From: Candidatus Poribacteria bacterium
GTDB taxonomy: Bacteria; Poribacteria; WGA-4E; WGA-3G
DNA: 64,000 nt
Reading direction: 5' to 3'
Assembly (NCBI GenBank): GCA_028820635.1
Contig: JAPPIG010000071.1
Location: 122,534-186,533, forward strand
The notes below the pieces were generated by a model. That model did not search any database and was not told the origin of the DNA. It worked only from the letters and a program-made list of their open reading frames with translations. Of this stretch, positions 44,600-54,800 are shown one piece after another. The position numbers and the translations under genes are program-made. Positions within the stretch are counted from its first letter, which is position 1, and every line of letters begins with the position of its first letter.

Positions 44600-46743
44600 T
44601 CGGGCACCTCAAAAAGTGATTCCTCAAGTTCAGTATTCAACTTGACACTTTTGATACGATTATCAGTGTAAAGTTCCCCATTGACATTTTGCACAACGTG
44701 GAAGGCGAATTGAACACCTTCCACATCCCGAAAATCAGAAAACATAGTTTCTTTGTCCATTGTTGCACCTTGCTCAGTTTCGCGAAATGCTAATTTAACC
44801 ACATAATGTGTTTCATTACTAATGAAGACTTTAACCATTTCACCTGAAGGTTGTTTGACAAGTAAAACCGAAGCAGGTTTTCCGTCCACTTCTTCCGTTC
44901 CTGCGTATTGAACCGGGACATCGTTCTCTGTAAGGTGTAGCAGAAGTGGGACCGTGTCTCTGAAAATAGCATCATTCAGGGAGGTTGTCATTTCGGGAGG
45001 TAACGGTTGCACGCCCATTGCGGAGACGGCATAACCCGCTTTGCCATCAAACAAAATACTAATTTCCCCCTGAGGCGTAACGATATTTTGCCGCATTTTC
45101 CCGGGATAGACCTGATATAACACAACTTTCGTATCCACTTGTCCCATTGGCGTATTAACAGTAGTCTGCATATCTGCTACAACATTTTTCACTGCTTTCA
45201 ATTTCTCAATTCCACCGTGTGCTTCAACAGATGCAGTAACGATTTCTTTAGCTTTGACAACATCTGCCTCACTCGCTTCAGGGATCGGTTCAGCAGGTGG
45301 TGGTTCCGGTTGTTTGATTTTAATCTCATTGACATCTCCGAATTCGTTCAAAGGTCGGTCAAAGTTATCCTGATTTCCCACAGTGACAATAGTGAGTGCA
45401 TCGGGATGCAGATACTTCTGTGCGACTCCCTGAACATCTTTCGCTGTAACCTTTGCGATGTTGTCTGTGTAGGTTTCAAGGAAGTCTGGTGCGAATCCGC
45501 GATATGCCAGCATCATCTGCTGAAAAGCGATTTGAGAACTACTTTCAAATCCGAAAACAAACGAATTGATGAGCGAATCTTTGGTGCGCTGCAGTTCTTC
45601 CTCAGACACTGGGTTTTCACGTAGGTCCCGAATTATGCTGATAATAAGCGAAATTGCTTCAGCAGTTTTTTCTGAGCGTGTTTGGGAATACGCGAACCAT
45701 TCCCCTGGGTTGGTATAGAAGCTTGTTTGCATTAGACTTCCGACCATATAGGCGAGACCGTGTTTTTCTCGCACCTCTTTCATCAATCGGGATGTGAAAC
45801 CACCTTCACCGAGAATATCATTCATCACACGGAGCGCAAAGAAATCAGGAAAGTCGGGGGTTCGCTTGATGCCGAAATGTCCAATCAACATTGTAGTCTG
45901 CGGTAGGTCTTTAAGTATATAGTTGACAGAAGGTTTTGGTGCATTTTCAACGTCAGCAATGTGTGGAAATTCTATTTCACTGTTTTCCCAACCCTCAAAC
46001 GTTTTTTCGAGTTGTGCAATCAAAGTTTCTGTCACAAAATCGCCAGTAATTGCAAGCATGATATTATTGGGTTGATAGTATTTGGCATGGAACGCTTTGA
46101 GATCGTCTACAGCGATACTCTCAACGTTCTCAATTTCAGAATACCATCCAAATGGATGATCCTTTCCATATAGAATCTCGGAGAAGTTACGCCATGCTAA
46201 TTGGATCGGATTGTCGTTCCGCCTGCGAATGGCTTCAATCCCTTGCTGTTTGCGAAGTTCAAGTTTTTCTTCGCGGAATGCCGGGTTTCGTAAAACGTCA
46301 GCAAAGATTTCTAATCCTTTTTCAATATCCTCTGCCATCGTTGAAAGGCTCACCGTCCCGTATTCAGGAGACATACCGACCTCAACGGAAGCAGCCATAG
46401 ATTCCAATTCTTCGTTCAATGCATCCGGTTCACGTGACATTGTGCCGCCGGTTCGCATGACACTTGCACAAATAGATGCTAAACCTATTTTTTCTGCGGG
46501 ATCGTAGATGGTACCTGTTTTGACAAGTCCACTAATGTCAAATACTGGTAATTCGTGATCCTCAAGTAGATAAAGCGTCATGCCGTTTGATAACATTCGC
46601 TTCTCTGGAACTGGCGGATTAAATTGTATTCCTTCAAACGTCAGTTCTTCATGCGGTTTAGCACATAAGGGCAGGCTGCTCGAAACGATAAAACAAGTGA
46701 TAAGAACGCATAAGAAAAGTTTTTTTATAATCTGTTTCTGCAT
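44596..46743 (-). CDS. Catalytically inactive M16 peptidase-like subunit with C-terminal LolA-like domain
   Basis: The 715-residue protein has a signal peptide (MQKQIIKKLFLCVLITCF, cleavage near CAK). An M16 fold spans about 35-470, but the HxxEH site is absent: where partner proteins have GIAHMLEHM this one has GLASICASVM. Other M16 landmarks remain, such as ELRKQQGIEAIRRRNDNP and YYQPNNIMLAITGDF. After about residue 490 a second domain starts (VKAKEIVTASVEAHGGIEKL then VDTKVVLYQVYPGKMRQN), with the pattern of outer-membrane lipoprotein-sorting LolA/LolB-like folds. It forms TAATG overlap with the active M16 gene upstream, so the two likely form a heterodimer in the periplasm. Confidence 0.85.
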   Translation of the reverse strand: MQKQIIKKLFLCVLITCFIVSSSLPLCAKPHEELTFEGIQFNPPVPEKRMLSNGMTLYLLEDHELPVFDISGLVKTGTIYDPAEKIGLASICASVMRTGGTMSREPDALNEELESMAASVEVGMSPEYGTVSLSTMAEDIEKGLEIFADVLRNPAFREEKLELRKQQGIEAIRRRNDNPIQLAWRNFSEILYGKDHPFGWYSEIENVESIAVDDLKAFHAKYYQPNNIMLAITGDFVTETLIAQLEKTFEGWENSEIEFPHIADVENAPKPSVNYILKDLPQTTMLIGHFGIKRTPDFPDFFALRVMNDILGEGGFTSRLMKEVREKHGLAYMVGSLMQTSFYTNPGEWFAYSQTRSEKTAEAISLIISIIRDLRENPVSEEELQRTKDSLINSFVFGFESSSQIAFQQMMLAYRGFAPDFLETYTDNIAKVTAKDVQGVAQKYLHPDALTIVTVGNQDNFDRPLNEFGDVNEIKIKQPEPPPAEPIPEASEADVVKAKEIVTASVEAHGGIEKLKAVKNVVADMQTTVNTPMGQVDTKVVLYQVYPGKMRQNIVTPQGEISILFDGKAGYAVSAMGVQPLPPEMTTSLNDAIFRDTVPLLLHLTENDVPVQYAGTEEVDGKPASVLLVKQPSGEMVKVFISNETHYVVKLAFRETEQGATMDKETMFSDFRDVEGVQFAFHVVQNVNGELYTDNRIKSVKLNTELEESLFEVPE

Positions 46744-48260
46744 TATTCACTATCCTCCATGTCGGTACTTTCAGATGCTACAGGTTCCTTCTTAACAAGC
46801 GTAGCGACGGTACGGTTGCTCTTTTTAAAATAGGTTTGCGCTACTCTCATGATGTCATCAGTTGTGATTTCATACATCTTTTTTCGCCAGTTGAGTATGT
46901 AGCGCCAGTCGCCAGCAATGCCTTCATAGAAAGCGAGTTGGTTTGCCATTCCAGCGTTTGAACTCAGTGCGCGGATGAAACCTGCATCAATCTGTTTAAG
47001 GATACGTTTAAATTCCTTTTCTGCAACGGGTTCCGTTTTCAGTTTTTCCAGTTGAGCGTAAATTGCCTTCTCCACATCTGCAGTTGTGTGAGGTGAACGA
47101 GGAGTAGCACTCACCACAAAGAGATTATCGTAACGTGCACCGGGATATCCGTTCAGAGAATCTACAGAAACGGCTATGCCTTCTTCAACGATGTTTTTGT
47201 AAAATCGGGAAGTTCGTCCATCCGAGAGGATAGCACTGATCATATCCAGCACGTAATCGTCAAAATGCGGGATTGTCGGTTTATGGAATCCGATCATCAT
47301 CTGCGGTTCAGCGTCAAATTCTACCTCAATCCGACGTTCCCCTTCTTGTGCAGGTTCACGAACGGTGACCTCACCCGGAAGCGGTTGCGATGGAATATCA
47401 CCAAAATATTTTTCGATGAGTTTGATGGTTTTTTCTGCATTAATATCCCCAACAATAACCATCACGAAGTTATTGGGTGCGTAGTGGATACGGAAAAAAT
47501 CCTCTGCTTTCTTTCTATTGAGCATTGCGATGTCTGAGGGCCATCCAATAATTGGCATACCGTAGGGATGCGCAGTGAAGGAGGCAGCCATAAACTGTTC
47601 ATATAGTTTGCCACCAGGGCGTGTTTCCACAACCATCCGTCGCTCCTCTTTGACCGCTTCACGTTCAACATAAAACTCGCGCAGAACTGCATTTTTAAGC
47701 CGGTCAGATTCAAGCATTGCCCACAATTCTAATTTGTTAGAAGGTAGTTCCACTGTGTAAATCGTATAGTCAACAGAAGTACCCGCGTTGAATCCAGTAC
47801 TGCCGTGTTGCGTATAGATTTCAGTGTATTCACCAGAGACAATCCATTCCTTCGCGGCTTCTTGTTGCGTTTTAAGTGCCGCTTCTAATTCTGCGATTTT
47901 TTCTGCGTCTGCTTTTGTGCCTTTGGCACGTTCCATGTCTAACGCGTCACCTATTTTATCAATTTCGGCAAGCACGCCCTTCTCTTTTTCATAGTCAGTT
48001 GTACCTATTGTTTTAGTGCCTTTGAACAACATGTGTTCAAGCATGTGTGCGATGCCGCGCGCATCATCAGATTCATCTACGGAACCTGCTTTGAAGAGAA
48101 TGTATGGCGCGACAGTAGGCGAAGTGTGACGCTCAATCATCAATAGTTTTAAACCGTTGGGATAAGTGTGTTCTACCACCCGGTCTGCAAGGTTTTGGGC
48201 TGATGCTATTCCATGTAATGCCACAAGGAAGAGAATCAGCAGATAACGTATCTGTTTCAT
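46743..48260 (-). CDS. M16 zinc peptidase, catalytic subunit
   Basis: The ATG at 48260 gives a signal peptide (MKQIRYLLILFLVALHG, cleavage near ASA-QN). An in-frame TTG at 48302 has a better ribosome-binding site (AAAGGA, six bases away) and would add 14 residues; the true start is uncertain. The 505-residue product carries the inverted zinc motif H72-M-L-E75-H76 in GIAHMLEHMLFKGT and the distal EREAVKEERR region. Between them lies a coiled-coil-like insert at about 95-140 (EKIAELEAALKTQQEAAKE). It precedes the inactive partner by a one-base TAATG overlap. The pair resembles the processing-peptidase-like periplasmic M16 complexes. Confidence 0.88.
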   Translation of the reverse strand: MKQIRYLLILFLVALHGIASAQNLADRVVEHTYPNGLKLLMIERHTSPTVAPYILFKAGSVDESDDARGIAHMLEHMLFKGTKTIGTTDYEKEKGVLAEIDKIGDALDMERAKGTKADAEKIAELEAALKTQQEAAKEWIVSGEYTEIYTQHGSTGFNAGTSVDYTIYTVELPSNKLELWAMLESDRLKNAVLREFYVEREAVKEERRMVVETRPGGKLYEQFMAASFTAHPYGMPIIGWPSDIAMLNRKKAEDFFRIHYAPNNFVMVIVGDINAEKTIKLIEKYFGDIPSQPLPGEVTVREPAQEGERRIEVEFDAEPQMMIGFHKPTIPHFDDYVLDMISAILSDGRTSRFYKNIVEEGIAVSVDSLNGYPGARYDNLFVVSATPRSPHTTADVEKAIYAQLEKLKTEPVAEKEFKRILKQIDAGFIRALSSNAGMANQLAFYEGIAGDWRYILNWRKKMYEITTDDIMRVAQTYFKKSNRTVATLVKKEPVASESTDMEDSE

Positions 48261-48482
48261 TTCTATATCACGGCATTTGCCAATCGGTGTCAAAACCGAC
48301 AATGCCGTTCCTTTCTGATGTTTTGTATAATCAAATAATTATTGGTATATTTTCTTTCACGTGATAATCCATACACACTGCTGTTGCGTATAAGAGGCGC
48401 AATAAATTGCGCGACTACAAACGCGGTATACACGGAGAAAGTGTATGGTTTTGGTGTGAAATTAAAATTACGGGAAAGAAAC

Positions 48483-48513
48483 AAAAAGAAGCCCCGATGG
48501 ATAATCGGAGCTT
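48483..48513 (-). terminator. Terminator of the rubredoxin-like gene
   Basis: A 10-bp stem with one mismatch (AAGC-x-CCGAT with ATCGG-x-GCTT, 48489-48513) and the loop GGATA ends in CTTTTTGT on the minus strand. It lies seven bases after the stop at 48520. Confidence 0.7.
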
Positions 48514-48519
48514 ACTCTT

Positions 48520-48777
48520 TTATTCTTTCTGAAGGTCACCAAGTAAACCAACCAAAGCGAATCGGATGTGTGAAGAGAGAGCAGAATTCTCAGCCCGAAG
48601 GTCAGCACCTTCTTCGTCTGGATACATGACATGTGCTGCTACAGCACGTTTTACCCATCTTTCTGCTCTGTCATCGTAAGGGATATATTTCTCTTTGGGT
48701 GCGGTGCAAGCCGGACACTCGTCTGGCGGTTCATCCGCTTCTTTCCACAAATAACCGCATGCGATACAAACAAACAT
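48520..48777 (-). CDS. Small rubredoxin-like iron/zinc-binding protein
   Basis: The 85-residue protein begins MFVCIACGYLWKEADEPPDECPACTAPKE. This carries two C-x-x-C pairs (C4/C7 and C21/C24) in rubredoxin/rubrerythrin-like spacing with the aromatic residue between, so it binds one Fe or Zn. The C-terminal 45 residues (RAVAAHVMYPDEEGADLRAE) are not a known domain to me. The ATG has AAAGGAAA upstream and a terminator follows, so it is a single-gene unit. Role inferred: electron carrier or metal-sensing chaperone. In rubredoxin proper, residues between the pairs number about 28; here about 13, so the knuckle is compact. Confidence 0.8.
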   Translation of the reverse strand: MFVCIACGYLWKEADEPPDECPACTAPKEKYIPYDDRAERWVKRAVAAHVMYPDEEGADLRAENSALSSHIRFALVGLLGDLQKE

Positions 48778-48971
48778 TGCAATTTCCTTTCATTTAAAGC
48801 ACTATGTGCGTCTACAATCTATAAAAAATCAAAATCTCAATATCGCCATTTTAGCAAATTTCGGTTTGAGATGCAACGTTTAATTGTATAATGCCCAGAG
48901 GGTTTTAATTTTCGGTTTTTTATCCGTTCAAGTCGTAAAGTCGAGATTCGGAGATCGTTATTACATAAAAT

Positions 48972-49051
48972 CATACCGTACGGTATGTTTTTTCATACCA
49001 CGGTATGTTTTCTAAATTCGCTATAAACCCAGTATCTGTATGGGTTTATAG
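48972..49051. repeat. Tandem palindromes and a terminator-like hairpin
   Basis: Inside the gene-free 48778-49331 (554 bases): a perfect 16-bp palindrome CATACCGTACGGTATG at 48972-48987, a second at 48994-49007 (CATACCACGGTATG, arms CATACC/GGTATG), and an 11-bp perfect inverted repeat CTATAAACCCA/TGGGTTTATAG at 49021-49051 with a 9-nt loop, followed by GTGTTTTTC. The remaining bases are GT-rich with no gene or further repeat seen. A partial ATTCGGAGATCG repeat lies at 48945-48956. Confidence 0.55.
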
Positions 49052-49331
49052 GTGTTTTTCTTATTTTGGGAAAAATTTTAATTTTTATATTTTTCCTCTG
49101 TATGAGGAACCCGGTTTTTCTCTTGAGCAGGTTGTGCTGCATATTTTTGGTCTGTTTGTTTTTGTGTATGGGAGATCGGTTTTGTTTTCATACTGATATT
49201 ATACCTGTTTCTGTGTGGTGCTCAGCAGTTTTTGTGGTTTTCGGGACAATAGATATCCAATATATTTCCAATAAGTTTGCAGGAAAAGTTGGGACTGATG
49301 CGTTTTTTGCATTTCGGCTGCCTGTGAACTA

Positions 49332-51497
49332 CTAATTGTCTGGCACATCGTTAATTTTCAAATCTTCAAAAGGTTTTGCATCCGCATCTGTAATCCGCAG
49401 ATAGAATCCCCAACTCATTTCCTCATTGCAAACCTTGACGAGGATGGTGTTTTTACCTGCCTTGAGGATTACGGGAATAGCGTGTCTGTCAAGTATTGCA
49501 GTTTGAGCACTGGTATCCGAGAATACCTCTGTGCCATTTAGCCATATTTTTGCTTGGTCATCACTACTAAATCGAAAAAACACTTCCCGTTCGTCAGGAG
49601 AAGTTACGGTTGCATAAGCGTAGGAAACACGCCAATTGTTATTACTACCGAGATCAATAAATCCATCGAAAACGTCATCGGTAAATTTTTTCCAACTTAT
49701 TTGTTCGTCTACGCCTTCATATTTTGCTGTGAGGTCAATCTGCGTTGTGTCTTCGGGGTTGTACTCAGTATTATATCCGATTCCCGCTGTGTTATCAAAT
49801 GGTCCAAGAACCAACCATGCATTCTCATGGATGATTCCGATTTGTTGTATCTGTTCTATTGCCTTGTCTGTCATGTTGTTTCTATCATAATATTTAGCAA
49901 GACCGATGCGGCTTTTCCAAAGGATCCTCAAACACGCATTCACAACCAAAGTGCGATTGGGATTTTGTGCTTCAATGATAGCGTTACCAACGCGTTCTAT
50001 AGCCGGATCAACGGAATTCTGTGCTTCAATGATAGCTTTACGAATGAATTCTAATTCCGGATCAACGAAATTCTGTGCTTCAACGATTGCCTTACCAGCG
50101 AGTTTTATAGCCGGATCATACATTTCATTCTTAAGACAGATGGTAGCAAGTGCGCCGAGGAATGATCCGTTCTGTTTATAGTTGATCAATGCAAGCTTAG
50201 CTTCGGCTTGGTTCAGTAGTTCTTTTGCCATATCAGGTTGGTTATTTTTCTGGTAGGCAGTGGCAGCGAGATAAAAGCATCGGATATTGTTCGGTTCTAC
50301 TTTGCTTAGGTCGTTGTACGCTTCGGCAGCTTTCTGATAATCATTGGTATTCCAATAAATTTCAGCGAGCATTTCAATGATAGCAGGATTGTCAGCGTCT
50401 TTCTGGAGTTTTCCTTCGAAAAGGGTTTTCAATACATCAAGTTTTCCTTGATCTTTATAGGCATTCACCAAGATTTTGCGTGCGTCATCACTACCAAATT
50501 TGACTTCAAAATTGGATGGACCGGAAAGCGTTGAGAGAATTGTTGATCTGAACTGCTTTGATGCTTCAACTTCATAGAATGCTAATGCTGAGTCTGTCCT
50601 CCCTTGTTTTAAGTATCCATTGAGCAATTCGTTAAGGATTGTATCCCGCTCATGAGAATTATTGGACATTACAAGTGCTATCTTAAAATAAGCGGCAGAT
50701 TTTTCTAATTTACCAGTGTTGAGAAAGTGCCGTGCACGTTCTTTCGGATTTGATATTTCATAAGAGAGTGGGATACCTTCATTTTCAATCTTTTGTAATA
50801 CTTCTTCTAAATTCCCCTGATAAAGATAGAGTTTGATCAATTGCAGTTCGATATCTCGCCTATCAAATTCTGATCGTGTGTATAGCATGGCATTCTTCAA
50901 TATTTTTTCAGCAGCCGCTATGTCCTCATTTAAAAAATAATGGTTTGCGAGTTTGAGATAAGTTTGTAATTGTACATCACCGGGTGCCAATTCAATTGCT
51001 TTTTCATAGTTGGCAATGGCTACATCCACCTTACCTTCTGCCTCATAAAGTCGTGCGAGTCGTGCGTAATGGACACCAACATCTGGATATGTTTGAACAT
51101 AAGCCTGCCCGATTTCAAGTGCCTCGTTGTCTTTGCCAGCAACTCGCAAACTATAAACGAGTCCATCTTGATATTTTGTGTTTTCTGGGTCCGCTTCAAT
51201 CAGTTTACCCCAGGTTTGCGCAGCTTTTTCGTGCTGTTTTGTGGCTGAGTAGAGCGTTGCGAGTTGTAAGCGAGATTCTAAATCATCGGGTGCCCCTTTC
51301 ACAATTCGTTCATAGATTTCTATTGCTTCCTCAATTTTACCGAGTTCCACCAATTTTTGTGCCGCTGTGATGAATTCTTGTGTTATCGCGCGCTCTTGTT
51401 CGTTGCTCACCTCCTCTGCCTTGAGTTGTGCTATGAAAGCACCTACTGTGATTAACATGAAAACGACTAAGAAGAAAGACAATTTTGAGCGTACCAT
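49332..51497 (-). CDS. Secreted TPR-repeat protein with C-terminal jelly-roll domain
   Basis: The 721-residue protein starts at an ATG preceded by GGAGG. It has an N-terminal hydrophobic signal or anchor (SKLSFFLVVFMLITVGAF), followed by about twelve TPR helix pairs (AIEIYERIVKGAPDDLESRL, AAQTWGKLIEADPENTKYQ) to about residue 530. A C-terminal domain with VFFRFSSDDQAKIWLNGTEV and GKNTILVKVCNEEMSWGF resembles PA14/galactose-binding jelly rolls. A 54-bp tandem repeat encodes IIEAQNSVDPAIE-like units (DNA 49963-50124). It is paralogous to the gene at 58014, and a degraded third copy of its 3' end lies at 57570. Function: protein-protein or carbohydrate contact in the envelope; no enzyme domain. 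Confidence 0.85.
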   Translation of the reverse strand: MVRSKLSFFLVVFMLITVGAFIAQLKAEEVSNEQERAITQEFITAAQKLVELGKIEEAIEIYERIVKGAPDDLESRLQLATLYSATKQHEKAAQTWGKLIEADPENTKYQDGLVYSLRVAGKDNEALEIGQAYVQTYPDVGVHYARLARLYEAEGKVDVAIANYEKAIELAPGDVQLQTYLKLANHYFLNEDIAAAEKILKNAMLYTRSEFDRRDIELQLIKLYLYQGNLEEVLQKIENEGIPLSYEISNPKERARHFLNTGKLEKSAAYFKIALVMSNNSHERDTILNELLNGYLKQGRTDSALAFYEVEASKQFRSTILSTLSGPSNFEVKFGSDDARKILVNAYKDQGKLDVLKTLFEGKLQKDADNPAIIEMLAEIYWNTNDYQKAAEAYNDLSKVEPNNIRCFYLAATAYQKNNQPDMAKELLNQAEAKLALINYKQNGSFLGALATICLKNEMYDPAIKLAGKAIVEAQNFVDPELEFIRKAIIEAQNSVDPAIERVGNAIIEAQNPNRTLVVNACLRILWKSRIGLAKYYDRNNMTDKAIEQIQQIGIIHENAWLVLGPFDNTAGIGYNTEYNPEDTTQIDLTAKYEGVDEQISWKKFTDDVFDGFIDLGSNNNWRVSYAYATVTSPDEREVFFRFSSDDQAKIWLNGTEVFSDTSAQTAILDRHAIPVILKAGKNTILVKVCNEEMSWGFYLRITDADAKPFEDLKINDVPDN

Positions 51498-51661
51498 TGA
51501 AATATACCTCCTATTAGGTTACTCAAGTTACTACTAAGCAAGTTGAGCAAATTCCATGCCAATCTAAAAAACATCGCACTGACGAGGCACTTTACAAAAT
51601 ACCCAGAAAAAGCTGCACAAAATAGTGCATTCTGGATACGCAGTTGCACAAAATAGTACAG

Positions 51662-51862
51662 ATTTATAGTAAAAACCATAATTATTTTTACACTACGAAT
51701 CAACACCAAATGCGCTTTTTGGCATTTAGCGGGTTCGGTTTCCTAACCGAACCGTGTTTATTCGGTCTCATGGTTCGGCAGAATGCGCGTATGGCATTCT
51801 GCATTGGTTAGGAAACCGCATCTACCGAGGAGTGTGAACATATTTTCAGATTTACTATAAAT
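51662..51862. mobile_element. MITE-like element M1
   Basis: The 201-bp element begins ATTTATAGTAAA and ends TTTACTATAAAT, a perfect 12-bp terminal inverted repeat. Inside are an AATCAACA-tagged hairpin (51698), a GGTTCGGTTTCCTAACCGAACC hairpin split as ggttcggtt/aaccgaacc, and a GCAGAATGC/GCATTCTGC hairpin. There is no coding capacity. The same sequence in reverse order is element M3 at 55280. Confidence 0.65.
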
Positions 51863-51874
51863 GCATCACTCAAC

Positions 51875-54800
51875 CTAATTTTCAAGTGAAAAGCGAAGCA
51901 CACCCTGCCCATTCGTCCCGACATAGAGGGTATTCCCATCAACAGCAAGACAGGTAACATGATGTGAGATTTTGGGTGTAACTTGCTTCCAGGTGCCGAT
52001 GTCCTTGTTGAATTGGTATATTCTTTGCTTAGTTTCTCCGTAAACCGTTGTGTCATCTACTGCGAGTCTATTCATAACGAGTGGTGCTCCTTCTGCATTG
52101 GTAATTGTGTGCCAATCAGTGCCGTTGCCTGACAGCACGACACCTTTGTCAGTTGCCACATAAACAAAGTTTCCAGCGAAAACTATTGCTCTGAAATTGA
52201 CAACAGAAAATGGTAGATTGGCAGTGACATCGTTCCAGGTGTTCCCTTCATCAAACGATTGCATGAGATGGCCATCCCATTTTCCAACGTAAACATTATT
52301 CTCTGAGACAGCAAGTCTAAAGCCAACGGTGTCGAATAAGGCACTAGAATACCACATACTCTCGCCACTATCACCTTCATCTAATAGTCCTGTGTCTACC
52401 CATTTAGTCATGCTTGGTTCCCATTTAAAGAGTTTGTGCATGTATTCTACATAGTACGTTGTCCCGTTAACAACAAAACATCCAAGCATTGATGTGTAAA
52501 GACTACCCTTTCCGTGTATCACAGATGTTATAGGTCTCCTATGAGTTCTATTCCTTTCACGCAGTTCTTCTAATGCTTTGTTGGGTTTATATATATTAAA
52601 GTTTGGAACAGCGGACAAGTCAATAAGTCTATTCTCTTCGGCCGAAAAGTGGTAAAACCGCGGCGTTCCAATTTTGTCGTCTCTTACATATATTTGCCCA
52701 TTAGATTGCGCAATACGTGTGATATAACCAGTATCGCCTGGAACAGGTGCCCACGATTCTCCGCCATCAACGGAACTGAAAAGTCCAGTTCTTGTGTTCG
52801 CGTAGAGAGTTCCTTTAACAGCAATTAATTCCCGAACTTCTGTGTTCACTAAACCGGTATTAAATTGATGCCATGATTCTCCGCCATCAGTTGAACGATA
52901 AACTCCGAATCTTCCAGATACATAGAAAGTATTCTCATTTAACAATGCCAAACCAGAAGTCTTACCTATATCAGCCGTTTTGTCTAAGGTTCTCCAAGTT
53001 TCACCTGCATTGATAGAATAGAAGTATTCCTTACCGTCAATCAATATCACCTTTTCCCCTGCTGCAGACATTTTGAAGGTTGTATTCACTGGTGTTGCAA
53101 AGGGAACATCACCTTCATTCTGGCGCGGTGGAAATAAATTGGACAATTTAACCTTCTGACGAGGTTTCTTTTCTATAGTGTTCTTGTTTGGCGTTATTGC
53201 ATGCCATGAATCGCCTCGGTCATCTGTACGAAAAAGAGACCACACGTATGGTTTTGGCGGCTTAATTCCCATTCCTGACAACGGAGAATTAGTTCTTATT
53301 GTTGTCATCCCAAAAACTTCATATAACGGATCAGGATCTCCAAATCTACTTTGCCTTGTGGCGACATAAAGGCTGTTTTCTGCAACTTCCATCGCAATAA
53401 TTGGTAATAGATTCTCGTTTCTATCCGTTTGGCTGATGGACAATAGTTCCCATTTATCGGCATTAATTCGATAAAGTCCTTTGTCGGTGCCGACAAAAAC
53501 AGTATTTTCTACATTAGTGATTACGCCAATTTGTCTATCGTTGATACCTTCGGGCAATGGTGTCCACGATTTTCCAGCATTATCCGATCGAAATACACCT
53601 TTCTTGTAAGCAAGGTAAATCGTCATATCACTTTGTCCACTTGATATTTTATCCGTGATTACTATGCCGACAAGTTTACCTTTGATACACTCACAGAATT
53701 CTTTCCATGTCGCGCCTCTATCTGTAGAAGCAAAAATCTTTGTATCAATAGCACGGTAGAGCGTATTCTGCCATTCTGCCACATGCCCAAATACACCAAT
53801 GTTTATGAGTTGCCATGCTTTTCCATCATCTGTGAGTCTGTAAAGACCATTTTGTGTAGTTGCATACACGTTTTCACGGTTTGTTGTGAAGAGCGTAGCG
53901 ACTGACCCGCCTTCTGGTCCTTTCGCATCACTCCATTGTCGTTTTGGTTTTGAAATCTCATTTTCATCTACTTGTGCTGCAGCGAATAGTGGTGCGTCCG
54001 GTTTTTGACCTACTCCTTCGGTTTTACCAGTTACATCAGATAGCCCAACCTGAGTTCGTACAGCAGGTTTTGCTGGCGTGTCAATCACGAGTTGTGTATC
54101 TGTTATTTCAATCGTTGGCTCAGATTGTGCGTTTAAGCTATACGGTTTTTGAAAACGATTTAAGTATTGCATCCCAGCTCCCATCAGCAATATGATTAAC
54201 ACTGCAGCGGCGGCAGAAACTACTATCGGTACTAATGGTTTGCTGCCAGAAGGTGTTATCGGATTGAGACGTGAAATCTCTTTAATGATGTCTTCTGTAA
54301 ATTGTGTTGGCAGTTGAAAACTGCTAAGGTTTTCTTTCATCATTGTTTCCTCCTTTTTTAATCGGTTGCGTGCGCGGTGTAGCCGGCTCCGCACAGTATT
54401 CGGCGATACACCTAAAAACTTTCCAATATCTTCGCATGTCATTTCAGCGATGTAATACAGATTTACGACTGTTCGCTCACTTTCTTGTAGCTTACTTAAC
54501 AACCTCTGAACCAGCTCTCGTCGTTTTTGATTTGCTTTTTCTTCGTGTTGTTGTGTCATATACACTGAATAATACACCTCCTCTAACTCAACGGGATTCA
54601 TCGCATCCAACGATTGCGGTTGTGGTTTTTTCTTTCGGTGCCACGCGATACATTTGCGGTTGGCAATTACATAGAGCCATCCCGCGAAACGATTAGGGTC
54701 TTTGAGCGTTGTGAGCTTGTGATATGCCGTGAGGAACACATCCTGCGTAATCTCTTGTGCAATGTGAAAATCACCAATCTTCTGCCACACTAATGCGTGG

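Noticed and set aside
49005..49335. Small plus-strand hydrophobic frames in the AT/GT-rich gap
   Set aside because: There is no ribosome-binding site, composition is driven by T runs, and no family resemblance is seen.
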